Source: Gemmatimonadota bacterium (GTDB lineage Bacteria; Gemmatimonadota; Gemmatimonadetes; Longimicrobiales; RSA9). Taken from it: a stretch of DNA of 10,768 bases. The position numbers and the translations under genes were made by a program. The stretch lies in NCBI GenBank assembly GCA_019689775.1, contig JADGGV010000090.1:1-10768 (forward strand). The letters are read 5' to 3'. The stretch's first letter is position 1; each line of letters begins with the position of its first letter. Of this stretch, positions 1 to 5,690 are shown piece after piece. The notes under the pieces were generated by a model. The model saw only the letters and a program-made list of their open reading frames with translations. It searched no databases and was not told the origin of the DNA.

Positions 1-81
1 TGCGGGGGGGGGGGGGTGTGGCCGGGGGGGGGGGGGGGCGCCCCGCGGCCCGGCCCCCCCCGCCCGTCGGCACGCCTGAGG
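1..81. other. G/C homopolymer block after secY, no gene
   Basis: The plus strand carries G13 (4-16), G15 (24-38) and C8 (54-61) with almost no A or T between them. On the mRNA strand G8 can pair with the C15 run around a GC-rich loop, but no U-tract follows, so it is not a standard terminator. The location at the very edge of the window suggests a contig end with a polymerase-slippage or two-colour poly-G artefact. A real low-complexity spacer cannot be excluded. Confidence 0.6.
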
Positions 82-1395
82 TCACATGTACCGCTGCCGA
101 CCGCGGAAGCGCACCCGCCCCTTCTTCATGAAGCCCTCATAGTGCCGCAGCAGCAGGTGCTGCTGCATCTGCTGGACCGTGTCGAGCGCCACGCCGACGA
201 CGATCAGCAGCGAGGTGCCGCCGAAGAGGAACAGGTTGGCTCCCATCGCCTGGCTGATCCAGAACGGGAGCAGCGCGATGATCGCTAGGTAGAACGCCCC
301 GGGGAGCGTGATCCGGCTCAGCACGGAATCGATGTACTCGACCGTCCGCGCGCCCGGCTTCACGCCCGGGATGAACGCCCCCTGCTTCTTCAGGTTCTCC
401 GCCAGGTCGACCGGGTTGAAGATGATCGACGTGTAGAAGTACGTGAAGAAGATGATCAGGATCGTGTACGCCAGGTAGTAACCGATCGTCCCCACCTGGA
501 GGTAATCCGCGACCGACTTGAGCCAGCCGATGTTGCTGAACGTGGCGACCGTCGTCGGCACGATGATGATGGACTGCGCGAAGATGATCGGCATCACGCC
601 CGCGGAGTTGATCCGCAGCGGGATGAAGCTCTTCTGCCCCTCGCGGATGCGGCCCCGCCCCATCACCTTCCGCGGGATCTGCACCGGGATCTTCCGCGCC
701 GCCATGGTCATGGCGACGACGCCCGCGATCACGGCCACCATCATCACGCCGACCACGATCACCGCCAGCAGGCTGACGACGCCGGTCGTCAGCGCCTCCC
801 ACGTCTGCCCCAGCGCGCTCGGGAACCGCTCGATGATGTTGAAGAAGATCAGGAGCGACATCCCGTTGCCGATGCCACGCTCCGTGATCTGCTCCCCCAG
901 CCACATCACGAACATGGCGCCGAACGTCATGATAAGGGCGGTCGAGGCCATGAAGCCGAAACCCGGGTAGCGCACGGCGCCCGGCAGGCTCTGGAGGAAG
1001 ACCGCGTACCCCCACGCCTGCACGAAGGCCAGCGCGACCGTGGCATAGCGCGTCCACTGCGTGAGCTTCTTGCGCCCGTCTTCCCCCTCCTTCTGCATCT
1101 TCTCGATGGTGGGGAAGACGGCCGCCAGCAGCTGGAACATGATGCTGGCGGAGATGTACGGCATGATCCCCAAGGAGAAGACGGTCGCGCGCTGGAGCGC
1201 GCCGCCCACGAAGAGATCGTAGAGCCCGAGGACCGTCCCCTGAAGCTGGCCGAACTGCGCCTTCAGCGCCGCCACATCCAGCCCCGGCGCCGTCACGTGC
1301 GCGCCGACGCGGTAGATGAGGAGCGCCAGGAGCGTGAAGAGGATCTTCTCCTTCAGCTCCGGGATCTTGAACAGGTTGGGGATCGGGTTCGCCAT
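82..1395 (-). CDS. secY: Preprotein translocase subunit SecY
   Basis: SecY is the protein-conducting channel of the Sec translocon in the inner membrane, working with SecE, SecG and SecA. The 437-residue product shows ten hydrophobic segments at roughly 18-34, 70-90, 116-136, 147-166, 176-188, 208-230, 264-283, 305-326, 363-382 and 388-404. Both family signatures are visible: around SLGIMPYISASIMFQLL (74-90) and around MWLGEQITERGIGNGMSLL (164-182). The cytosolic loop reads GAFIPGVKPGART. The Lys346 there takes the place of the Arg357 studied in E. coli, a conservative change. GGAG lies 10 nt before the ATG, 4 nt after rplO. It is the last gene in the window; adk, map or infA, which often follow, are not reached. 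Confidence 0.98.
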   Translation of the reverse strand: MANPIPNLFKIPELKEKILFTLLALLIYRVGAHVTAPGLDVAALKAQFGQLQGTVLGLYDLFVGGALQRATVFSLGIMPYISASIMFQLLAAVFPTIEKMQKEGEDGRKKLTQWTRYATVALAFVQAWGYAVFLQSLPGAVRYPGFGFMASTALIMTFGAMFVMWLGEQITERGIGNGMSLLIFFNIIERFPSALGQTWEALTTGVVSLLAVIVVGVMMVAVIAGVVAMTMAARKIPVQIPRKVMGRGRIREGQKSFIPLRINSAGVMPIIFAQSIIIVPTTVATFSNIGWLKSVADYLQVGTIGYYLAYTILIIFFTYFYTSIIFNPVDLAENLKKQGAFIPGVKPGARTVEYIDSVLSRITLPGAFYLAIIALLPFWISQAMGANLFLFGGTSLLIVVGVALDTVQQMQQHLLLRHYEGFMKKGRVRFRGRQRYM

Positions 1396-1399
1396 GCGC

Positions 1400-1846
1400 T
1401 CAGCTCTCCAGCAGCTCGACGGTGCCGCCCGCGGCCTCGATCTTCGACCGCGCGGACGCGCTCACCGCGTGCGCCCGCACCGTCACCTTGCGCTCGATCA
1501 CGCCGTCGCCCAGCACCTTCAGCCGGCGACCCTTCCCGAGATCCATCAGCCGGTACCGATCGAGCACCTCCGGCGTGATGATGTCCTCCTCCAGCCGGTT
1601 CAGCTCCCGCAGGTTGACCGTCTGGTACTCCACCCGGAACGGGTTCTTGAAGCCGCGCTTCGGGACGCGCCGCTGAAGCGGCATCTGCCCACCCTCGAAC
1701 CACGGGTGCGTCTGCCCGCCCGTCCGCGCCTTGTGCCCCTTGTGCCCCTTCCCGCTCGTCTTGCCGATCCCGGAGCCCGGGCCGCGGCCGCGGCGCTTGC
1801 GCGCCGTGTTCGCGCCCGCCGGCCGCCGCAGGTTGCTCAGGTCCAT
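1400..1846 (-). CDS. rplO: 50S ribosomal protein L15
   Basis: L15 is a late-assembly 50S protein with a long basic N-terminal extension threaded through 23S rRNA. The 148-residue product begins MDLSNLRRPAGANTARKRRG and has the GRGPGSGIGKTSGKGHKGHK glycine and basic stretch at about 20-39, the FEGGQMPLQRRVPKRGFKN segment at about 50-68, and the C-terminal VRAHAVSASARSKIEAAGG L15 signature at about 123-141. Length is standard. It starts 1 nt after rpmD, so coupling is expected, and ends 4 nt before secY. Confidence 0.98.
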   Translation of the reverse strand: MDLSNLRRPAGANTARKRRGRGPGSGIGKTSGKGHKGHKARTGGQTHPWFEGGQMPLQRRVPKRGFKNPFRVEYQTVNLRELNRLEEDIITPEVLDRYRLMDLGKGRRLKVLGDGVIERKVTVRAHAVSASARSKIEAAGGTVELLES

Positions 1847-1847
1847 G

Positions 1848-2045
1848 TCACTCCTCGCCTTCCGCCAGCTCCTGCACCTTCACCAGGTGCTGGACCTGAA
1901 AGATCATCCCCCGGACCGCCGGGGTGTCCTCGTGGACCACCGACTGTTGGTGCCGCTTCAGCCCCAGCGCCCGGAGCGTGCGACGGTGCGTCTCCGGACG
2001 GCCGATGCCGCTGCGGACCTGCGTGATCTTGATTCTCTTAGCCAC
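1848..2045 (-). CDS. rpmD: 50S ribosomal protein L30
   Basis: L30 is a small 23S rRNA-binding protein, present in many but not all bacteria. The 65-residue product reads MAKRIKITQVRSGIGRPETH at the start, then RRTLRALGLKRHQQSVVHED and the TPAVRGMIFQVQHLVKVQEL segment, a full-length match. The start is GTG, located inside the end of rpsE (8-nt overlap, GTGGCTAA). It has a run of G in the rpsE tail upstream (CTGGGGGTACGCC) rather than a clear GGAGG, so translation probably depends on coupling to rpsE. Stop TGA is 1 nt from the rplO ATG (TGACATG). Confidence 0.97.
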   Translation of the reverse strand: MAKRIKITQVRSGIGRPETHRRTLRALGLKRHQQSVVHEDTPAVRGMIFQVQHLVKVQELAEGEE

Positions 2046-2616
2046 GGCGTACCCCCAGCTGCTCCACCAAGATCCCCCGCTCGGCGGCGACCTGCTCCGC
2101 CGTCACCAGCTCCGCCAGCCCGTTGAACGTCGCCCGCGCGACGTTGATCGGATTGTCCGACCCCAGGCTCTTCGTCAGGATGTCCGTGATCCCGGCCGCC
2201 TCCAGCACCGCGCGCACCGCGCCGCCGGCGATCACGCCGGTCCCGGCGCTCGCCGGCTTCAGCAGCACGCGCGCCGCACCTTGCTTGCCGATGACCTCGT
2301 GCGGCACGGTGCCGCCCTTCACCGGCACCGTGATCATGCTCCGCCGGGCCTGTTCCAAGCCCTTGCGGATCGCCTCCGAGACCTCGTTCGCCTTGCCGAG
2401 CGCCAGCCCGACATGCCCCTCGCGGTCGCCCACCGCCACCAGCGCGGTGAACGAGAACCGCCGGCCGCCCTTGACGACCTTCGCCACGCGGTTCACGAAG
2501 ACGACATTCTCCACCATGTCGACTTCCTGCCGCGCACGCCGGCCGGCGCGCTCGCCCCCGCCTCGCTGCTCGCGGTCCGCGCCCCGCGCGCCCCGCTGCT
2601 GACCGTTGTCCGCCAT
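2038..2616 (-). CDS. rpsE: 30S ribosomal protein S5
   Basis: S5 helps form the mRNA entry channel and affects decoding accuracy. The double-stranded RNA-binding-like N-terminal domain is clear (FVNRVAKVVKGGRRFSFTAL at about 40-59), followed by the C-terminal domain with KGGTVPHEVIGKQGAARVLL, PASAGTGVIAGGAVRAVLEA and SLGSDNPINVARATFNGL. The 192-residue form has an arginine- and glycine-rich, low-complexity tail of about 33 residues before the core. The frame is open up to 2724, but the added part is an out-of-frame reading of rplR. The ATG at 2616 has GGAG (then ACGAGAACG) upstream. The 3' end overlaps rpmD by 8 nt; stop TAA. Confidence 0.97.
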   Translation of the reverse strand: MADNGQQRGARGADREQRGGGERAGRRARQEVDMVENVVFVNRVAKVVKGGRRFSFTALVAVGDREGHVGLALGKANEVSEAIRKGLEQARRSMITVPVKGGTVPHEVIGKQGAARVLLKPASAGTGVIAGGAVRAVLEAAGITDILTKSLGSDNPINVARATFNGLAELVTAEQVAAERGILVEQLGVRRG

Positions 2617-2635
2617 CGTTCTCGTCTCCGCCGCG

Positions 2636-3016
2636 CTAGAACTCGAGGCCGCCCTCGCGCGCGCCCTCGGCGAACGCGGCGATACGCCCGTGATACAGGA
2701 AGCCGCCGCGGTCGAACACGACACGCGTGATCCCGGCGGCCTTCGCCCGCTCGGCCAGGAGCTTCCCGGCAGCGCGGCTCAGCTCGATCTTCTTCGCGTC
2801 CCCGTCCCGGAGCGCCTTCAGCTCCTTGTCCAGCGTCGATACGCCGAGCAGCACCTTTCCGGCCACGTCGTCGGCGATCTGCCCCTGGATGTTCTTCGAC
2901 GAGCGGTGCACCACGAGGCGCGGACGCTCCGGCGTGCCCGCCACCTTCCGCCGCACCCGCCGATGCCGCCGCAGGCGCAGCGCCTCGCGGTCCTTCGTCT
3001 TCGTTCTCAGTGCCAT
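2636..3016 (-). CDS. rplR: 50S ribosomal protein L18
   Basis: L18 binds 5S rRNA with L5 and carries it into the central protuberance. The 126-residue protein begins with a basic tail (RLRRHRRVRRKVAGTPERPR), then the RLVVHRSSKNIQGQIADD strand, LLGVSTLDKELK, and the conserved C-terminal GITRVVFDRGGFLYHGRIAA and FAEGAREGGLEF segments. These match L18 throughout. The ATG is preceded by GACGAGAGGACC, identical to the site before rpsN. Stop TAG, then a 19-nt gap to rpsE. Confidence 0.98.
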   Translation of the reverse strand: MALRTKTKDREALRLRRHRRVRRKVAGTPERPRLVVHRSSKNIQGQIADDVAGKVLLGVSTLDKELKALRDGDAKKIELSRAAGKLLAERAKAAGITRVVFDRGGFLYHGRIAAFAEGAREGGLEF

Positions 3017-3034
3017 GGTCCTCTCGTCCCCGGC

Positions 3035-3574
3035 TTACTTGGCGCCAGCCTTACCGGCCTTGCGCCGGACCTGCTCGCCCGTGTAGCGGATGCCCTTCCC
3101 CTTGTACGGCTCCGGAGGACGCACCGCCCGGATCTCCGCCGCCACCTGCCCGACCTGCTGCTTGTCGATCCCTTCCACCACGATGGTCGTCGGGCTCGGC
3201 GTCGTAATCGTGATCCCCTGGGGCTGCGGGTACGTCACCGGGTGGGAGTAACCCACGTTCAGCACGAGGGCGTCGCCCTTCTTCTCCGCCCGGTAGCCGA
3301 CGCCCACGATCTCGAGACTGCGACGGAAGCCCTCCGTCACGCCCTGCACCATGTTCGCCAGCAGCGCCCGAGTCAGACCGTGCAGCGCCCGGTGCTCCTT
3401 CTGGTCCGAGGGCCGCTCCACCGTGACCGCGCCGTCGCCCACCCGGACCGTCATCTCCGGACGGAAGGTGCGCGTGATCTGCCCCTTCGGGCCCTTCACC
3501 GCCACCGTGCTCCCGTCCACCGTCACCGTCACCCCGGCCGGCACCGGGATCGGCTTTCTTCCGATACGCGACAT
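3035..3574 (-). CDS. rplF: 50S ribosomal protein L6
   Basis: L6 lies near the sarcin-ricin loop at the factor-binding site. The 179-residue length is typical. The sequence begins MSRIGRKPIPVPAGVTVTVD and shows two repeated L6 domains: residues about 1-80, and about 85-165 with EIVGVGYRAEKKGDALVLNV and GYSHPV. The bacterial L6 signature PEPYKGKGIRY is at 155-165. The tail is basic (KAGKAGAK). A good GGGAGGAG site lies close upstream of the ATG, 9 nt after rpsH. Stop TAA lies 18 nt before rplR. Confidence 0.98.
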   Translation of the reverse strand: MSRIGRKPIPVPAGVTVTVDGSTVAVKGPKGQITRTFRPEMTVRVGDGAVTVERPSDQKEHRALHGLTRALLANMVQGVTEGFRRSLEIVGVGYRAEKKGDALVLNVGYSHPVTYPQPQGITITTPSPTTIVVEGIDKQQVGQVAAEIRAVRPPEPYKGKGIRYTGEQVRRKAGKAGAK

Positions 3575-3583
3575 CGCTCCTCC

Positions 3584-3976
3584 CTACCAGACCACGGCGA
3601 GAACTTCGCCGCCCACGTTCTTCGCCCGGGCCTCCTTGTCGGTCATGATCCCCTGCGACGTGGAGACGATGGCGATGCCGAGGCCGCCGCGCACCCGCGG
3701 CAGCTCCCGCGCGCCGGCGTACTTCCGCAGCCCCGGCTTCGACACCCGCTGGAGGTTCCGGATCACCGGGCGATCCTGGTAGTACTTCAGGTACACACGG
3801 AGCACCCCGTGCTTCCCGTCGTCCAGGAGCTTGTAGTCGTGGATGAAATGGTTGTCCTTCAGGATCCGCGCGATCTCCGCCTTCAGCTTCGACGGCGGGA
3901 GATCCACTCGCTTGTGCCGCGCCTGCGCCGCGTTGCGGATGCGTGCCAGCATATCCGCAATGGGATCGGTCATCAT
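3584..3976 (-). CDS. rpsH: 30S ribosomal protein S8
   Basis: S8 is a primary 16S rRNA binder (helix 21) needed for platform assembly, and in E. coli it is the translational repressor of the spc operon. The 130-residue product starts MMTDPIADMLARIRNA. It ends with PRVRGGLGIAIVSTSQGIMT at about 93-112, where the STSQG loop (105-109) is the known RNA-contact region. Two adjacent ATGs (3976 and 3973) are possible. AGGAG at 3988-3992 is 11 nt from the first and 14 from the second, so the first is preferred. The gene follows a 70-nt gap holding an S8-type RNA element, so S8 probably controls its own translation here. Stop is TAG. Confidence 0.97.
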   Translation of the reverse strand: MMTDPIADMLARIRNAAQARHKRVDLPPSKLKAEIARILKDNHFIHDYKLLDDGKHGVLRVYLKYYQDRPVIRNLQRVSKPGLRKYAGARELPRVRGGLGIAIVSTSQGIMTDKEARAKNVGGEVLAVVW

Positions 3977-3987
3977 GTCGGATCGCT

Positions 3988-4024
3988 CTCCTATAGTATC
4001 CGGGTGAGCCCGGACTTGTAGGAG
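3988..4024 (-). promoter_or_regulatory. Putative S8-binding translational operator of rpsH (16S helix 21 mimic)
   Basis: Read as mRNA, bases 4017-4013 are AAGUC and 4000-3995 are GAUACU, the same as E. coli 16S A595-C599 and G639-U644, the S8-binding core. They close a 6-bp stem UCCGGG/CCCGGA with loop CUCA (3999-4014). Below the core, CUCCUA (4024-4019) pairs perfectly with UAGGAG (3993-3988), which contains the rpsH Shine-Dalgarno. The internal loop keeps the unpaired A595, U641 and A642 equivalents; a C-A mismatch (4018/3994) lies between core and lower stem. Binding of S8 should stabilise the lower stem and hide the ribosome site. The sequence match is seen directly, the 16S numbering is established knowledge, and regulation is inferred. 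Confidence 0.82.
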
Positions 4025-4044
4025 CTGGGGGATTCCAGCTCTAC
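4018..4044 (-). promoter_or_regulatory. 10-bp hairpin after rpsN, mutually exclusive with the S8 operator stem
   Basis: The mRNA strand GUAGAGCUGG (4044-4035) pairs with CCAGCUCCUAC (4028-4018) with one bulged C and the loop AAUCCC. It begins 2 nt after the rpsN stop. Its 3' arm contains the CUCCUA that would otherwise pair with the rpsH Shine-Dalgarno, so forming this hairpin frees the site. There is no U-tract, so it is not an intrinsic terminator. An anti-sequestering role is inference. Confidence 0.6.
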
Positions 4045-4046
4045 CC

Positions 4047-4232
4047 TTACCAGCTCGCCTTGCGCACGCCCGGGATCTCCCCCCGCAGCGACATCTCGCG
4101 GAAGCAGATGCGGCAGATCCCGAACTTCCGCAGGTACCCCCGCGGCCGCCCGCACCGGTTGCAGCGGTTGCGGTGCCGCACCGAGAACTTCGGCGTGCGG
4201 CGGGACTTCTCGATCAGCGCCTTCCTGGCCAT
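4047..4232 (-). CDS. rpsN: 30S ribosomal protein S14, zinc-ribbon type (type Z)
   Basis: S14 completes the 30S head with S10 and S3. The 61-residue length and the CX2C-X12-CX2C pattern (Cys24, Cys27, Cys40, Cys43) show the short, zinc-binding form. The surrounding SVRHRNRCNRCGRPRGYLRK and FGICRICFREM segments and the GEIPGVRKASW ending are standard for this type. The open frame continues upstream to 4358, but that part is an out-of-frame reading of rplE. The ATG at 4232 is preceded by GAGAGGACC and lies 25 nt after the rplE stop. The TAA stop is followed 2 nt later by a hairpin and the S8-like element upstream of rpsH. Zinc-free paralogs, if any, would be elsewhere. Confidence 0.97.
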   Translation of the reverse strand: MARKALIEKSRRTPKFSVRHRNRCNRCGRPRGYLRKFGICRICFREMSLRGEIPGVRKASW

Positions 4233-4257
4233 GGTCCTCTCGTCTCCGCGCCGGGCC

Positions 4258-4857
4258 TCAATCGGCCGCGCCGGCGTACTCGGCGCCCGTGACCACCACG
4301 GGCTGCTCGCCACGGAACGGCATCCCCATCTCCCGCAGGAGAGCCAGGGCCTCGTCATCCTTGTTGGTCGTCGTGACCATGACGATGTCCATGCCGTGGA
4401 TCTGGTTCACCTTGTCGTACTCGATCTCGGGGAAGATGAGCTGCTCCTTGATCCCGAGCGTGTAGTTTCCCCGGCCGTCGAACGCCCGCGAGCTCACGCC
4501 GCGGAAGTCGCGAATCCGCGGGATCGCCACGTTGATGAGCCGGTCCAGGAACTCGTACATCCGCGCGCCGCGCAGCGTCACCATCACGCCCACCGGCATC
4601 CCCTGCCGGATCCCGAAGTTCGAGATCGCCTTGCGCGCCCGCGTCACCACCGGCCGCTGCCCCGTAATCGCCGCCAGCTCCTCGACGATCGACTCGAGCA
4701 ACTTCGGGTTCTTCGCCGCCTCACCGGCGCCCACGTTCAGCACGATCTTCTCCAGCCGCGGCACCTGGAACGGGTTCGTGAAACCGAACTGTTCCATCAA
4801 CCGGGCGCGCACCCGCTCCTCGTACCACCTCTGAAGTCTGGGCTTCATCGTCTCCAC
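4258..4857 (-). CDS. rplE: 50S ribosomal protein L5
   Basis: L5 binds 5S rRNA and contacts P-site tRNA at the central protuberance. The sequence has the PRLEKIVLNVGAGEA segment, ARKAISNFGIRQGMPVGVMV, RIRDFRGVSSRAFDGRGNY and IKEQLIFPEIEYDKV, all strong L5 landmarks. Two starts are possible. GTG at 4857 gives 199 residues and has GAGGT 8 nt upstream. ATG at 4848 gives 196 residues, but its only GGAG is 3 nt away, too close. I prefer GTG on this evidence, though the shorter form fits typical L5 length a little better. In E. coli the S8 operator overlaps this start; no such element is visible here. Confidence 0.95.
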   Translation of the reverse strand: METMKPRLQRWYEERVRARLMEQFGFTNPFQVPRLEKIVLNVGAGEAAKNPKLLESIVEELAAITGQRPVVTRARKAISNFGIRQGMPVGVMVTLRGARMYEFLDRLINVAIPRIRDFRGVSSRAFDGRGNYTLGIKEQLIFPEIEYDKVNQIHGMDIVMVTTTNKDDEALALLREMGMPFRGEQPVVVTGAEYAGAAD

Positions 4858-4919
4858 ACTCGGCTACCTCGCCGGCCACGCCGCGCCTCCGCGCGGAAGA
4901 ATCCGGACGAGTTCGTTCG
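4858..4919 (-). other. 62-nt rplX-rplE intergenic region with a GC hairpin
   Basis: This is one of only two internal gaps over 30 nt. The mRNA strand contains CCGCGC-GGAG-GCGCGG (4896-4881), a perfect 6-bp stem with a purine tetraloop, and the GAGGT ribosome site of rplE at 4870-4866. In E. coli the S8 operator sits at this junction, but the AAGUC/GAUACU core is not present here. Function unknown; no U-tract and no recognisable promoter. Confidence 0.5.
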
Positions 4920-5315
4920 CTACGACCGCGGCACAGGGATCGGGTTCCCGCTCCGGACCGAGATCCGCTCCTTGCGGCCGTCCTCGTCGATCCGCTTGCG
5001 GATCCGCGTCGGCTCGCCGGTCGACGGATCGATCAGCATCACGTTCGACGCGTGGATCGGCGCCTCGAACGTGATGATCCCCCCATCCGGGTTCTCCTGC
5101 GACGGCCGCATGTGCCGCTTCCGCAGGTTGACCCCCTCCACCACGACGCGGTTCTCCGCCGGCAGCACCCGCAGCACGGTGCCCTCGCGTCCGGCGTCGT
5201 TACCCCGGATCACCTTGACCCGGTCGCCCTTGCGAACGTGCACCTTCGGCCGCTTCCCGGTCACCGCCTTCTTCGTCGGACGGCTCGAGCCGCCCATCAT
5301 GCGACGGCCCGCCAT
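4920..5315 (-). CDS. rplX: 50S ribosomal protein L24
   Basis: L24 is an assembly initiator that binds the 5' domain of 23S rRNA. A KOW domain is clear at about residues 25-50 (VHVRKGDRVKVIRGNDAGRE), followed by VEGVNLRKRHMRPSQENPDG and the IHASNVMLIDPSTGEPTRI segment. The 131-residue length exceeds the common 100-105. An N-terminal tail of about 22 basic and glycine residues and a C-terminal tail of about 15 residues account for the difference. The first ATG is supported over internal Met6 and Met7 by a perfect GGAGGT site 6 nt upstream and by the TGATG junction with rplN. Stop is TAG. A 62-nt gap to rplE follows. Confidence 0.96.
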   Translation of the reverse strand: MAGRRMMGGSSRPTKKAVTGKRPKVHVRKGDRVKVIRGNDAGREGTVLRVLPAENRVVVEGVNLRKRHMRPSQENPDGGIITFEAPIHASNVMLIDPSTGEPTRIRKRIDEDGRKERISVRSGNPIPVPRS

Positions 5316-5683
5316 CAGATGACCTCCGGCGCCAGGGAGACGATCTTCATGAACCGCTTCTCGCGCAGCTCGCGGCCCACCGGGCCGAAGATGCGCGTCG
5401 CCCGCGGCTCGCCCGCGTCATTGATGAGCACCGCCGCGTTGTCGTCGAAGCGGATGTACGACCCGTCCTTGCGGCGCAGCTCCTTCGCCGTGCGCACCAC
5501 CACGGCCTTCGCCACGTCGCCCTTCTTCACCGTGCCGTGCGGGATCGCGTCCTTGATGGCGACGATGATGATGTCACCGACGCGGGCGTAGCGCCGCCCC
5601 GACCCGCCGAGCACCCGGATGCACAGGGCCTCCTTGGCGCCCGAGTTGTCGGCGATCTTGAGTATGGTCTCCTGCTGGATCAT
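5315..5683 (-). CDS. rplN: 50S ribosomal protein L14
   Basis: L14 binds 23S rRNA at the subunit interface, contacts 16S rRNA in bridge B8, and is the docking site for silencing factor RsfS. The 122-residue product starts MIQQETILKIADNSGAKEAL and carries the L14 signature near VGDIIIVAIKDAIP and the C-terminal YIRFDDNAAVLINDAGEPR and ATRIFGPVGRELRE segments. Length is exactly typical. The start is preceded by GAGGCGGCC and lies 7 nt after rpsQ. The TGA stop shares one base with the rplX ATG (TGATG), a re-initiation style junction. Confidence 0.98.
   Translation of the reverse strand: MIQQETILKIADNSGAKEALCIRVLGGSGRRYARVGDIIIVAIKDAIPHGTVKKGDVAKAVVVRTAKELRRKDGSYIRFDDNAAVLINDAGEPRATRIFGPVGRELREKRFMKIVSLAPEVI
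5322..5327 (-). promoter_or_regulatory. Shine-Dalgarno deciding the rplX start
   Basis: GGAGGT lies 6 nt before the ATG at 5315, inside the 3' end of rplN. It supports the long form of L24 over starts at Met6 or Met7. Confidence 0.85.
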
Positions 5684-5690
5684 GGCCGCC

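Noticed and set aside
1..61. Rho-independent terminator after secY
   Set aside because: The possible GC stem has no following U-run, only C-runs, and the block may not be real sequence.
3992..4000. Minus-strand TACTAT before rpsH as a -10 promoter element
   Set aside because: It is part of the S8 core (GAUACUAU) and no convincing -35 element lies 16-18 nt upstream. The structured RNA explanation is better.
3999..4014. TCCGGG/CCCGGA hairpin as an intrinsic terminator
   Set aside because: No U-tract follows on the mRNA strand, and the operon continues through at least eight genes with no visible promoter after it.
2606..4021. Long open reading frame on the plus strand (471 codons) and similar plus-strand frames such as 4060-5322 and 1924-2730
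   Set aside because: They lie antisense to well-conserved ribosomal protein genes, and their translations are low-complexity Arg/Pro/His/Leu-rich sequence expected from high-GC antisense frames. No domain is recognisable.
4047..4358. Longer S14 reading from 4358, and likewise longer frames for rplV (7700) and rpsE (2724)
   Set aside because: The extra N-terminal parts overlap the upstream gene in another frame and do not resemble the families. The internal ATGs give standard lengths with ribosome sites in the gaps.
4881..4896. rplX-rplE hairpin as an E. coli-style S8 operator
   Set aside because: The required AAGU and AUACU core bases are absent around this stem; it is a plain GC hairpin.
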